Notes: a model not told the origin generated them from the sequence alone. A stretch of 23,862 nt of DNA from LDYB01 sp037442385 (GCA_037442385.1 JBBIQJ010000017.1:1-23862); one strand, 5' to 3'. Shown: positions 14,857 through 22,684, counted from the first letter of the stretch. Translations and numbers: made by a program.

Positions 14857-15379
14857 AAAGGATTCGCTCCAGCAAAGCCAGTCCCGAACGATCCATGCCC
14901 GCGTCGGGTTCATCCAGCAACAGCAGGGGCGGTTGCCCCCAGGTGGCTAAGGCAAGCCGCAGGCGCTGACGCATGCCAGTGGAAAACGCTCGCACGCGCT
15001 CATGGGCGCGCTCTGCCAGCGCAAATCGCGCCAGCCATGCCAGCAGAGCCTCACGCGAGGGCGCCCCACCGCGCACCGTCGCCCACCAGGAGAGATGTTC
15101 GTAGGCAGTCAATTCGCGATAGAGCGCGCCATCGGTGGCGCACCAGCCCAGATAGTCCATCCGGGGCGCGACACGCTGCGCCCCATAGCGCAAAATCACC
15201 TGCCCCTCGGTCGGTGCGGTCAAACCCGCCACAATCCGCAACAGCGTGCTTTTGCCTGAGCCGTTGCCCCCCTGCACCACCACCACACTCCCCGATTCGG
15301 CTCGCAGGCTGAGACCCCGAAACACCCAGCGCATGCCGAACCGCTTGCCCAGCGAGTCGCATTCCAGTACCCAACGCAC
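14765..15379 (-). CDS. ABC transporter ATP-binding protein, CcmA-like
   Basis: ATPase of 204 residues, short like CcmA. Walker A is GGNGSGKST (37-45), the signature is FSTGMRQRLRLA and Walker B is LLLLDEPDAGMD. The aromatic YEHLSWWATVRG segment and SxGMxQR signature fit CcmA. The frame is open far upstream but reads antisense-like sequence over the SpoIIM gene there. I choose the GTG at 15379 (reading RWVLECDSLGKRFG), which has a TATACT box 6 nt before it and no Shine-Dalgarno, so it is probably also made from a leaderless mRNA. It lies 14 nt after the SpoIIM-family gene and overlaps the permease frame. It pairs with the CcmB-type permease. Confidence 0.85.
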   Translation of the reverse strand: MRWVLECDSLGKRFGMRWVFRGLSLRAESGSVVVVQGGNGSGKSTLLRIVAGLTAPTEGQVILRYGAQRVAPRMDYLGWCATDGALYRELTAYEHLSWWATVRGGAPSREALLAWLARFALAERAHERVRAFSTGMRQRLRLALATWGQPPLLLLDEPDAGMDRSGLALLERILYEQRTFGLALFATNRAEHARWGDLVLEMGA

Positions 15380-15385
15380 ACGCCG

Positions 15386-15391
15386 AGTATA
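15386..15391 (-). promoter_or_regulatory. -10 box (TATACT) before the CcmA-like gene
   Basis: TATACT on the minus strand begins 3 nt after the SpoIIM-family stop codon and ends 6 nt before the GTG start at 15379. This is the spacing of a leaderless promoter, so the exporter may be transcribed separately as well as by read-through. Confidence 0.5.
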
Positions 15392-15393
15392 CC

Positions 15394-16350
15394 TCACCGA
15401 CGGCGCACCCGCCAGATGTAAATCAACAGAATCGCCAGCGAAACCGTGCCCCACAGGAACTTCAGCCAGTTCGGAAACGCATAAAACGAGAAGAACGCCT
15501 CCACCACGCCAGCAATCAATATCAACACCACCGAGCCAGCGACCAGATAGAACACATCGTGCCCCACGCGCCGAATCGCCTCGATGCGCGAATAGTCGCC
15601 CGGCATAATCACCGCACGCCCCAGCAGCAGCCCCGCGCCTGCACAAAAGAAAACCGCGCCCAGCTCGGGCACGCCGTGCGGATAGATCGAGACCAGAAAG
15701 AAGCCAAGCTTGCCCACCTGTGCCAGCTCCGCCGCGAAAACGCCCAGAATCACCCCGTTCGTCCAGAGCAAGTAAACCGTTGGGATGCCCGCGAAAAGGC
15801 CCAGCCCGAACGACAGCAGCGCCACCCGCGAGTTGTTCAGGAAATAGAACATCGACATGCTCGGCGCATGGCTCACATCGCCAAGGGCGTACTGCTTGCC
15901 CGTTTTCCACTGCTCCAGTGCCTGACGGAACTGCCCCTCCACCAGTCGTTTGCCCCATTCAGGGTCCGCCAGCACCATCAGGAAGGCGGCCAGGTTGGCA
16001 ACGAGCGTGATGGCAATCGCCAGCAGGATTGCTTTCCAGTGGCGTCGCGCCGCGTCGGGAAAGCCATAGTAAAGGTTGCGCAATCCTTCCGTCCACTGCC
16101 CACGCCGCGTGCGGTACAGCACCCCGTGTGCCTGTGCCAGCAGGCTGTTGAGATAGTCCTGTACGGTGGAGTCGGCTCCCTGCTGACGGGCGTAGGCTAG
16201 ATCGGCAGCGACTTGTCGGTAGAGGCGTCCCAGTTCGTTCAGCTCATCGGCGCTTAACTGTTTGGCGCCCGACCAGCGCATGGCTTCTATCATCTGTGCG
16301 AAGCGCTCCCAGCGCGCCCGACGCCGCTCTACGAACTGGCGCACATTCAT
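15394..16350 (-). CDS. SpoIIM/DUF95 family membrane protein
   Basis: A 318-residue integral membrane protein of the stage II sporulation protein M family. The first 100 residues are soluble and helical (FVERRRARWERFAQMIEAM, ELGRLYRQVAADLAYAR). Membrane segments follow at about 108-128 (AILLAIAITLVANLAAFLMVL), 180-235, 240-265 and 275-315. The family motif YPHGVPELGAVFFCAGAGLLLG is clear. Outside sporulating Firmicutes these proteins commonly sit beside ABC or RDD membrane genes and have no known biochemical role; nothing here suggests sporulation. A TACAAT box ends 9 nt before the ATG and no Shine-Dalgarno is present. The ABC genes follow directly on the same strand. Confidence 0.88.
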   Translation of the reverse strand: MNVRQFVERRRARWERFAQMIEAMRWSGAKQLSADELNELGRLYRQVAADLAYARQQGADSTVQDYLNSLLAQAHGVLYRTRRGQWTEGLRNLYYGFPDAARRHWKAILLAIAITLVANLAAFLMVLADPEWGKRLVEGQFRQALEQWKTGKQYALGDVSHAPSMSMFYFLNNSRVALLSFGLGLFAGIPTVYLLWTNGVILGVFAAELAQVGKLGFFLVSIYPHGVPELGAVFFCAGAGLLLGRAVIMPGDYSRIEAIRRVGHDVFYLVAGSVVLILIAGVVEAFFSFYAFPNWLKFLWGTVSLAILLIYIWRVRRR

Positions 16351-16359
16351 GGCGCCAGA

Positions 16360-16365
16360 ATTGTA
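16360..16365 (-). promoter_or_regulatory. -10 box (TACAAT) of the SpoIIM gene
   Basis: TACAAT on the minus strand ends 9 nt before the ATG at 16350 and starts 9 nt after the stop codon of the transhydrogenase gene. No Shine-Dalgarno or recognisable -35 is present. Confidence 0.5.
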
Positions 16366-16374
16366 CCTGTTGCC

Positions 16375-17823
16375 TCATGCGGCTTGCTGAACAGGCTCCT
16401 CGTGCTGGAGCAGGCGCAGTTTGTTGCTCCCGTTCAGCGCCGCGACCTTGTAGCACTCCGCCAGCGTGGGATAGTTGAAAATCGCCTGCAGGAAGTAGTC
16501 CACCTTCGCGCGGAACGCGATTGCGAGCTGCCCGATGTGAATCAACTCTGTGGCGCCTGTGCCAATCGCATGCACGCCCAGTATCTCGCGGGTCTGCTCG
16601 TGAATAAGCATCTTCAGCATGCCGCGAGTATCGCCGAGCAGTTGCCCCCGCGCCACCTCCCGGTAGTGCGCCACGCCCACCTCGTAGGGCACGCCCTCGG
16701 CAGTGAGCTGCGCTTCCGTCTTGCCCACCATCGCAATCTCAGGGATGGTGTAAATCCCGTAGGGGAATAATGGGCAGCTGGGCGGCACAGGTTCACCACA
16801 GGCATAGCACGCCGCCACGCGCCCCTGCTCCATCGAAGTGCTGGCTAACGCAGGGAACCCCACCACATCGCCCACCGCGTAGATGTGAGGAATAGCGGTC
16901 TGGAACCGTTCGTTGACGGGGATTCGCCCCCGCGCATCGGTTTCCAGCCCGATTTGCTCCAGTCCCAGGGTTGCCGTCGCGCCCTGCCTGCCAATACAAT
17001 ACAGCAACGCTTCCGCCCGCAAGTGCTTGCCGCTTGCCAGAGTCGCCTCCACCAGCCCGTTGGAAAGCACGCGCACCTCGCTCACCTTCTCGCCCAGACG
17101 CAGGGTGATGTCCGCAGAGCGCATATGATATTGCAACGCTTCGCTGATTTCCTCGTCCACAAAATCCAGCAGGCGCGTACGCGCCTCCACCAGAATCACC
17201 CGTACCCCCAGCGTGTTCATCATGCAGGCATACTCGGTGCCAATCACGCCGCCGCCCACAATAATCAGACTCCGCGGCAGGCTCGGCATCCGCAAAAATG
17301 AATCACTATCTACCACACGATGGTCATCAAAAGGGATATGCGGCGGTCGCGCAGGAACCGTGCCTACCGCCAGAATGATGGCTTCGCGCGCCTGCACCAG
17401 TTCGCTCCCTGTGCTGTGCGCAACGCGCACCGTGTGCGGGTCCTCAAAAAAGGCGTTCCCCCACAGCATGGTGATTCCGTTCTTCTGGAAATGCTCCAGA
17501 ATCACCATCTGCTCGGCGCGAATGATATGCTGACACTGCGACACCAGCTCCTGAATAGTGAAATTTGTGCTGGAGTTGGGCGCTGGCTCATAGTAAAAGC
17601 GCCCCCGCTTGCCCGTCAGTTGCAAAATGGCTTCCCGCAGGGCTTTGCTGGGAATCGTGCCCGTGTTGATGCACACGCCGCCCAGCATCGTGGTGCGTTC
17701 CACCACTGCCACCGAGCGCCCCAGTTTCGCGGCTTGAATCGCCGCGCGTTGACCTGCAGGTCCGCTCCCTATCACCAGCACGTCCACCTGACGCATCGCC
17801 AGCACCCACAGAGGTTGTTCCAT
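16375..17823 (-). CDS. sthA: Soluble (Si-specific) NAD(P)+ transhydrogenase
   Basis: A flavoprotein that moves reducing equivalents between NADPH and NAD+ in the cytoplasm. Of its 482 residues, 10-40 form the FAD-binding VIGSGPAGQRAAIQ fold. GGVCINTGTIPSKALR has only the first cysteine of the dihydrolipoamide-dehydrogenase disulfide pair, which is diagnostic of SthA. The NAD(P) fold is IIVGGGVIGTEYA, the second FAD motif is YAVGDVVGFPALAS, and the C-terminal FNYPTLAECYKVAALNG lacks the His-Pro dyad of disulfide reductases, again as in SthA. Two starts are possible: ATG at 17823 or the tenth codon, ATG at 17796, which fits the family length better. Neither has a good Shine-Dalgarno or nearby -10. 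A dyad lies just upstream. Confidence 0.92.
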   Translation of the reverse strand: MEQPLWVLAMRQVDVLVIGSGPAGQRAAIQAAKLGRSVAVVERTTMLGGVCINTGTIPSKALREAILQLTGKRGRFYYEPAPNSSTNFTIQELVSQCQHIIRAEQMVILEHFQKNGITMLWGNAFFEDPHTVRVAHSTGSELVQAREAIILAVGTVPARPPHIPFDDHRVVDSDSFLRMPSLPRSLIIVGGGVIGTEYACMMNTLGVRVILVEARTRLLDFVDEEISEALQYHMRSADITLRLGEKVSEVRVLSNGLVEATLASGKHLRAEALLYCIGRQGATATLGLEQIGLETDARGRIPVNERFQTAIPHIYAVGDVVGFPALASTSMEQGRVAACYACGEPVPPSCPLFPYGIYTIPEIAMVGKTEAQLTAEGVPYEVGVAHYREVARGQLLGDTRGMLKMLIHEQTREILGVHAIGTGATELIHIGQLAIAFRAKVDYFLQAIFNYPTLAECYKVAALNGSNKLRLLQHEEPVQQAA

Positions 17824-17825
17824 AT

Positions 17826-17843
17826 TTCGCGCAAAACCGCGAA
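17826..17843. promoter_or_regulatory. Perfect dyad TTCGCG-N6-CGCGAA between divergent genes
   Basis: The inverted repeat begins 3 bp before the upper sthA start and ends 10 bp before the -10 box of the divergent DUF1015 operon. That position allows one regulator to affect both genes. A T6 run follows on the plus side, but there is no upstream plus-strand gene to terminate, so an operator is more likely than a terminator. Confidence 0.45.
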
Positions 17844-17853
17844 TTTTTTCGGG

Positions 17854-17859
17854 TACAAT
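17854..17859 (+). promoter_or_regulatory. -10 box (TACAAT) of the DUF1015-kdsB operon
   Basis: TACAAT lies 63 nt before the ATG at 17923, so this transcript has a leader of about 55 nt. The leader holds a possible stem, CCCC-TG-TCG against CGA-C-GGGG, at about 17873-17892, and a GAGGAG Shine-Dalgarno. No -35 is recognisable. Confidence 0.4.
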
Positions 17860-17922
17860 TCAGCCATCCGCACCCCTGTCGAGGACGACGGGGAGCCAAT
17901 CTGAAATAAAGAGGAGTTGTAT

Positions 17923-19128
17923 ATGGCAACGATACGCGCATTCCGTGCAACACGCTATGCAAGAGTGATACCAGAAGTGGTCGCTCCACCTTATGATGTA
18001 ATTAGCCCCGAACAGCGGGCAGAGTTAGTAGCCCAGTCACCTTACAATATCGTCCAGTTGACCCTGCCTGAAAACGGCGAGTCGCGCTACCAGCATGCGA
18101 ACCAGATTCTTCAGCACTGGCTCCGCGAGGGCATTCTGCGCACCGACACCGAACCTGCCCTCTATCGCTACACCCAGAAATTTATAGACCCGCTGACCCA
18201 GCAAGAACGCGCCCGGACGGGCTACTTCGTGCTTCTCCACACGGAACCGTACGAGTCGGGCACGGTACTCCCCCACGAACATACTTTTCCCGGCGTGAAG
18301 GAAGACCGCTTCCGCCTGCTAGAAGCCACCCGCACTCACATGGAAGCCATCTTTGGGCTGTTTGAACCGACGCCCGCTTTTCAGGAGGCAGTTCAGGGCA
18401 CGCTCTGGGAGCCGATTGCCCAACTGGAAGGGGCGAACCTGCCCGAAGGGCACTTCCACCTGCTGGAGCGTCTGAACGATCCCGTTGCGGTGAGCCGAAT
18501 CGAGCGCGCCTTCGAGCCGATGCGCATCTGGATTGCCGACGGGCATCATCGCTACGAGACCGCTCTGCGCTTCGGTCTGCAGTATGGGCGCCCCGGCTCC
18601 CCAGAACGATTCCTGCCCATCTTGCTCGTGCCCATCGACGATCCGGGGCTGGTGATTCTGCCCACGCACCGCCTGTTGAGTGTTTTGCCCCCAGGCAGCC
18701 CCGAAGAGTGGCGCGCACGCCTGACGGAAGCGTTCGAGGTGGCGCCGTTTGAGCCGACCGATGTGGCGTCGCTTCAGGGCGCGATTGGCTTCGTGTGGCA
18801 GGACGGTGCATGGCGCATCACCCCGAAACACTACGCCCCCGTGGACGACCTGCCTGAAGCACTGGTGCGCTTTGACGCATGGCAACTTCACCACCGGGTG
18901 ATGCCTGCGATGGGATTAGTGGAACCTGAGGCGCGCTATACCCGTTCTTTCAGTGAGGCGCTCAGCGCGGTGCGCAACGGACAAGCCGCCTGCGCCTTTC
19001 TGCTGAACCCGCCTCCACTGGCAACGCTGCAGGCAATCGCGGCTTCGGGCGGCAAAATGCCCCACAAGTCCACCTATTTCCATCCGAAGGTGCTGTCGGG
19101 GCTGATTACTTGGAGGCTGGCCCCATGA
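17923..19128 (+). CDS. DUF1015 family protein
   Basis: A 401-residue cytoplasmic protein of the DUF1015 family, whose function is not established. Family hallmarks are the opening IRAFRATRYARV with VVAPPYDVISPEQ, RTGYFVLLH, the central WIADGHHRYETALRF and the C-terminal MPHKSTYFHPKVLSGLI. The last two carry conserved His/Asp residues that look like an active or metal site. The ATG at 17923 is chosen over the TTG at 17917 because GAGGAG stands 6 nt before it. The TGA overlaps the kdsB ATG (ATGA). In other genomes the family often neighbours serine-biosynthesis genes; here it is coupled to kdsB instead. Confidence 0.92.
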   Translation: MATIRAFRATRYARVIPEVVAPPYDVISPEQRAELVAQSPYNIVQLTLPENGESRYQHANQILQHWLREGILRTDTEPALYRYTQKFIDPLTQQERARTGYFVLLHTEPYESGTVLPHEHTFPGVKEDRFRLLEATRTHMEAIFGLFEPTPAFQEAVQGTLWEPIAQLEGANLPEGHFHLLERLNDPVAVSRIERAFEPMRIWIADGHHRYETALRFGLQYGRPGSPERFLPILLVPIDDPGLVILPTHRLLSVLPPGSPEEWRARLTEAFEVAPFEPTDVASLQGAIGFVWQDGAWRITPKHYAPVDDLPEALVRFDAWQLHHRVMPAMGLVEPEARYTRSFSEALSAVRNGQAACAFLLNPPPLATLQAIAASGGKMPHKSTYFHPKVLSGLITWRLAP

Positions 19129-19883
19129 GCAGGGTGATCGGGGTCATCCCCGCGCGGTTGGCAGCCACGCGCCTGCCCGGCAAGCCGCTGCTGCCGATAG
19201 CGGGCAAGCCGATGGTGCAATGGGTCTGGGAGCGCGCTTCGCAGGCGCGCTCCCTGCACGAACTCTATATCGCCACGCCTGACCCAGAGATTATTCAAGC
19301 CGCGCAGGCGTTCGGGGCGCAGGCAATCCTTACCAGCCACGCCCATCGCACAGGCACCGACCGCCTCGCCGAAGTCGCGCGCCTCACTCAGGGCGAGATT
19401 TATGTGAACATTCAGGGCGACGAACCGTTGCTGCGCCCGGAAGCGATTGACCGCGCCGTTGCCCCCCTGCTGGAAGACCCCACCGTGATGATGAGCAGCC
19501 TCTACACCGAAGCCCAACCCCACGAATACGATCAGCCCAGCGTGGTGAAAGTCGTGCTGGATCAGCAGGGTAACGCGCTCTACTTCTCGCGCTCGCGTAT
19601 CCCCTACCCCCGCGAAAGCACCGAGCTGCCCGTCTGGAAACATATCGGGCTTTATGTGTTCCGCCGTGAGCTGCTCCTCCAGTTCGCTGAATGGGCGCCC
19701 ACACCGCTGGAACGCACCGAGTCGTTAGAGCAACTGCGCGTGCTGGAACACGGATACCGCATCCGCATGGTTTATTTTGAACACGCCCCGATTGCAGTAG
19801 ACACGGAAACCGATCTCGCCCGCGTGCGCGCTATTCTGGAAAATTCACCCAATCCCTCTGCAAAGAATCGAACCAGCCCATAA
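19125..19883 (+). CDS. kdsB: 3-deoxy-manno-octulosonate cytidylyltransferase
   Basis: Activates Kdo as CMP-Kdo for the inner core of lipopolysaccharide, hence evidence for an outer membrane. The 252 residues match the family length. The CTP-binding IPARLAATRLPGKPL is at 8-22, followed by HRTGTDRLAEV, the acidic NIQGDEPLL, SRSRIPYPR, HIGLYVFRRE and the C-terminal ETDLARVR. The ATG at 19125 overlaps the stop of the DUF1015 gene and has GGAGG 8 nt upstream, so it is translationally coupled. The rest of the Kdo pathway (kdsA, kdsC, waaA) is not in the window. Confidence 0.95.
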   Translation: MSRVIGVIPARLAATRLPGKPLLPIAGKPMVQWVWERASQARSLHELYIATPDPEIIQAAQAFGAQAILTSHAHRTGTDRLAEVARLTQGEIYVNIQGDEPLLRPEAIDRAVAPLLEDPTVMMSSLYTEAQPHEYDQPSVVKVVLDQQGNALYFSRSRIPYPRESTELPVWKHIGLYVFRRELLLQFAEWAPTPLERTESLEQLRVLEHGYRIRMVYFEHAPIAVDTETDLARVRAILENSPNPSAKNRTSP

Positions 19884-19917
19884 AGAAATCCGTCAATAAG
19901 CCGATAATCTCCATCGA

Positions 19918-19938
19918 GCCGTGATTCATGGGCACGGC
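19918..19938. promoter_or_regulatory. Dyad GCCGTG-N9-CACGGC upstream of the MerR gene
   Basis: A perfect 6-bp inverted repeat, 24 nt before the MerR-type start, in the 79-nt gap after kdsB. It could be an autoregulatory operator or the end signal of kdsB. There is no T-tract and no clear promoter, only a GATAAT at 19903-19908. Confidence 0.3.
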
Positions 19939-19962
19939 ACACGACTCTGACGGAGGGATACG

Positions 19963-20304
19963 ATGGCACGACGAAGCAAAAAGACAAAGATCCCGGTACA
20001 GCAGCGACCTGTGCCTATCAGCGTCGCCAGCTACCTCACGGGCGTGGAAACCCACACCATCCGCTACTGGGAACGTGAGTTCGCCGAGTTTCTGCAACCG
20101 GTGCGCACGGCGGGCGGACAGCGCCGCTATCGCCCTGAAGACATCGAGGTGCTGAAGGAAATCAAACGCCTGCTCAAAGACGAGATGTATACAATCGCAG
20201 GCGCGAAACGCAAGCTGCAGGAGCGATTCGGTGCGCCCCCAAAAGCCGAAACGATTAACGGCAAACACGACTCACCCAAACGCGCACGCGCCGCTAAGCG
20301 CTAA
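19963..20304 (+). CDS. MerR-type helix-turn-helix regulator, minimal form
   Basis: A 113-residue DNA-binding protein. A basic N-terminus (ARRSKKTK) precedes a MerR winged HTH at about 19-88: ISVASYLTGVETHTIRYWERE, GGQRRYRPEDIEVLKEIKRLL and EMYTIAGAKRKLQE. There is no metal-binding cysteine, effector domain or long dimerisation helix; the tail (PPKAETINGKHDSPKRARAAKR) is short and basic. GGAGGG lies 5 nt before the ATG. Such minimal MerR proteins are common in Armatimonadota- and Deltaproteobacteria-like genomes with unknown targets. The glycosyltransferase gene starts 29 nt later, so the two are probably co-transcribed. Confidence 0.88.
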   Translation: MARRSKKTKIPVQQRPVPISVASYLTGVETHTIRYWEREFAEFLQPVRTAGGQRRYRPEDIEVLKEIKRLLKDEMYTIAGAKRKLQERFGAPPKAETINGKHDSPKRARAAKR

Positions 20305-20333
20305 CCCCACCCACGAAAGGGGGGAACCAGCTC

Positions 20334-22496
20334 ATGCACGAAAACACTGTCCACAGCCTGCGCCAGCTCATCCAGAATGACCGCTGGGAAGAAGCGAAAA
20401 AACTGCTGGCAGAAGCGCTTCAGCAGAACCCCAACCCCACACCAGAACTTCGGGCGTGCCAGAGCTGGATTCTGCTCTACCACACTCAAGAGCTGGACGC
20501 CTACCCCATCGTCCTGGAACTGCTCGAGGCAGGCTATCGCGACTCCGACTGGCTCCGGGAAGTGGCGCTACCCCTGCGCAACTATTTCCTCTGTATCGCC
20601 AACGACCCGACCCTGAAGATTGCCTCAACCCGCAAGGGCAACCCCAAAGCGCAGGTGCTGGCGTTCGCCCGATCGATTGAAGAGTGGCTACAGAAATACG
20701 AGTTTCCCATCCCTGACGAGCCAGTGGGCACGCGAATCAGCCTCTGTATGATTGCCCGCGACGACGCCGACATGCTCGAAGAATGCCTCAAGAGCGTGCA
20801 GGGCGTTGTGGACGAGATTGTGCTAATAGATACAGGTTCGCAGGACGCCACCCCCCAGATTGCGGAACAGTTCGGCGCGAAGGTGATTCGTACCGAGTGG
20901 CGCCACGATTTCGCCTGGGCACGCAACTTCGCCCTGCAACATGCCACAGGCGACTGGGTGCTGGTGCTGGACGCCGATGAACGCCTGAACGGTCCGCAAA
21001 CCCGACAGGCGCTGCTGGAAGCCGCACGCCACCCCCAGTTCGCAGGTTATCAAATTGAGATTGTCAACCTCACCGACTTCGAGCAGCCCGACCAGGTGTT
21101 CCTCCACAGGGCGGTGCGCCTGTTCCGCCGACTGTCTTATGCCCGCTGGGAAGGGGCGATTCACGAGCAGATAGCCCCCAGCCTCGCTCAGCACGGTGGC
21201 CGAATCGCGATCCTGGCAAACGCGCAAATTCTCCACCTCGGCTACGAGAAGAGCGTGATTGCGCGGAAAAACAAGGCTCAACGCAATATCCAGATTCTGG
21301 AGGCAACCCTCGCTCAGAACCCCGACGACCTGTTCCAGCTCTTTAACCTGGCGAATACTTACTACACCGACGGTGATTATGCGCGGGCGCTGCCGATGCT
21401 GGAGCGCGTTTGCGCAGAAACCGACCCGCGCCAAGACCACATGCCCCATGCGTGGTCACTCTGGATTGCGGCGTTGCGCCACACGGGACGCGCAGAAGAC
21501 GCCGTCGCCGCGGCTCAGCAGGCGCTCCAGAAAGGCATAGACCATCCCGCGGTCTACTTCGAAATGGCGCAGGCATATCGGGCACTCCACCGCGATGAGC
21601 AAGCCTGTGAGGCTTTGCTGCAGGTTCCCGCAAGCGCCCAGCGAATCGGCTTGCTTGCAGAAGATGGGGAAACGATTCAAGCCAGTGGCAACTTCGTGGG
21701 CGACCTCACGATAGTTACTTATAAGTGGCGTCACCTGATGGCCGACACGCTGATGGCGCTCGGACGCCACGACGAGGCAGAACCCCATCTGCGCTACCTC
21801 GCTCAGCGCTATAGCCATAACCCCACCTTCCCACTGCTTTACGCGGAGTGGCTCCGAAACCAGGGCAGGCAGGAAGAAGCCAGTCAGGTTTTTGAACAAC
21901 TGGCGCAAAACCCCACTTATGCCGAACTCGCCAACCGCGCGATTGCCGAACTCTGGTGGTCTCGAGGCGATTATGCCCGTGCGCTCCCTGCCCTCAAGCG
22001 TCTGTGCGAACTGCTCCCCGAAGACGAAAGCCTCTGGCATCGGTGGGTATATGCCTGCGAGCAGGCACACAACCCGGAGGCGCTGATCGAGGCGTTCGAG
22101 TGGCGCGCCCGCCAGCAGAAGTCCCTCTCCAGCGGAATCCACATCAATTGGGGTCGCGCCCTGTGGCAACTCCAGCGTTACGAGGAGGCACTCTATCACT
22201 TCGCGCTCGCGATTCAGATGGAACCCACCAACCCGAACGCCCTGCTGAATGCAGGCGACGCGCTCTATCAACTCGGCGCCTACGCCGAAGCCGCCGATGC
22301 CTATAGCGTCGCCCTCGAATTAGACCCTTACAACCCTCAGGCATGGTTTACCCTCGGCAACTGCTACGCTCGCATGGGAGTCTACGACGCCGCCCGAATC
22401 GCCTACCAGCAAACCCTCCAATTAGACCCCAAACACCCCCAGGCCCAGCACAATCTGGCGGTGATTCAGGAGAAAATCCGTCACACCGCCGCCTGA
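20334..22496 (+). CDS. GT2 glycosyltransferase fused to TPR repeats
   Basis: A cytoplasmic protein of 720 residues. Residues 1-130 form a short helical repeat region (RWEEAKKLLAEALQQNP). Residues 134-330 are a family-2 glycosyltransferase of the SunS/WaaE-like branch: ISLCMIARDDADMLEECLKS, EIVLIDTGSQDAT, WRHDFAWARNFAL and the metal-binding VLDADERL (212-216). Residues 335-715 hold about eight tetratricopeptide repeats, most regular at the end (NPNALLNAGDALYQLGAYAEAADAY, NPQAWFTLGNCYARMGVYDAARIAY). TPRs may bind a protein acceptor, as in O-GlcNAc transferase-like enzymes (inference). The ATG has a GGGGGGA Shine-Dalgarno 8 nt upstream. Donor and acceptor are unknown. Confidence 0.9.
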   Translation: MHENTVHSLRQLIQNDRWEEAKKLLAEALQQNPNPTPELRACQSWILLYHTQELDAYPIVLELLEAGYRDSDWLREVALPLRNYFLCIANDPTLKIASTRKGNPKAQVLAFARSIEEWLQKYEFPIPDEPVGTRISLCMIARDDADMLEECLKSVQGVVDEIVLIDTGSQDATPQIAEQFGAKVIRTEWRHDFAWARNFALQHATGDWVLVLDADERLNGPQTRQALLEAARHPQFAGYQIEIVNLTDFEQPDQVFLHRAVRLFRRLSYARWEGAIHEQIAPSLAQHGGRIAILANAQILHLGYEKSVIARKNKAQRNIQILEATLAQNPDDLFQLFNLANTYYTDGDYARALPMLERVCAETDPRQDHMPHAWSLWIAALRHTGRAEDAVAAAQQALQKGIDHPAVYFEMAQAYRALHRDEQACEALLQVPASAQRIGLLAEDGETIQASGNFVGDLTIVTYKWRHLMADTLMALGRHDEAEPHLRYLAQRYSHNPTFPLLYAEWLRNQGRQEEASQVFEQLAQNPTYAELANRAIAELWWSRGDYARALPALKRLCELLPEDESLWHRWVYACEQAHNPEALIEAFEWRARQQKSLSSGIHINWGRALWQLQRYEEALYHFALAIQMEPTNPNALLNAGDALYQLGAYAEAADAYSVALELDPYNPQAWFTLGNCYARMGVYDAARIAYQQTLQLDPKHPQAQHNLAVIQEKIRHTAA

Positions 22497-22533
22497 GACC
22501 CCCCTCAATTCGCCCTCGAAAAATCCCAAATTA

Positions 22534-22545
22534 GGACTTAAGTCC
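22534..22545. repeat. GGACTTAAGTCC palindrome, copy 1
   Basis: A perfect 12-bp palindrome within the 18-nt direct repeat AAATTAGGACTTAAGTCC (22528-22545), repeated exactly 104 bp downstream. It ends 25 bp before a TATGCT box at 22571-22576, the distance of an activator site replacing a -35 element. A CCCTACC-GCAG-GGTAGGG hairpin (22544-22561) overlaps its right edge and may mark the end of the glycosyltransferase mRNA, though without a T-tract. Confidence 0.7.
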
Positions 22546-22635
22546 CTACCGCAGGGTAGGGTGAATGGTGTATGCTATGATCAAACAAATCCCACCGCGC
22601 TGTGGGAACGAATTCCCGATAGGGATGTGCAAAAT

Positions 22636-22651
22636 TAGGACTTAAGTCCTA
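22636..22651. repeat. TAGGACTTAAGTCCTA palindrome, copy 2
   Basis: A perfect 16-bp palindrome, the second copy of the AAATTAGGACTTAAGTCC repeat (22632-22649). The 12-bp core ends 24 bp before the TATAAT box at 22674, which centres it near -42 relative to the predicted transcript start, typical of a class II activator site. The regulator is not identifiable from the sequence. Confidence 0.72.
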
Positions 22652-22670
22652 TAAGAAAAGCGGCTCTGTA

Positions 22671-22679
22671 TGGTATAAT
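22671..22679 (+). promoter_or_regulatory. Extended -10 promoter (TGG-TATAAT) of the small RNA
   Basis: A perfect TATAAT (22674-22679) is preceded by TG one base upstream, giving an extended -10 element that can work without a -35. The palindrome copy 2 occupies the -35 zone. The predicted start of transcription is around 22685. Confidence 0.68.
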
Positions 22680-22684
22680 AGGAT

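Noticed and set aside
15394..16350. Evidence for sporulation from a SpoIIM homologue.
   Set aside because: SpoIIM/DUF95 proteins are widespread in non-sporulating bacteria and no other sporulation gene is present.
22577..22645. A 22-codon ORF (starts MIKQIPPRCG) ending inside palindrome copy 2.
   Set aside because: No Shine-Dalgarno, the TATGCT box abuts the ATG with no room for a transcript start, and nothing in the composition suggests coding.
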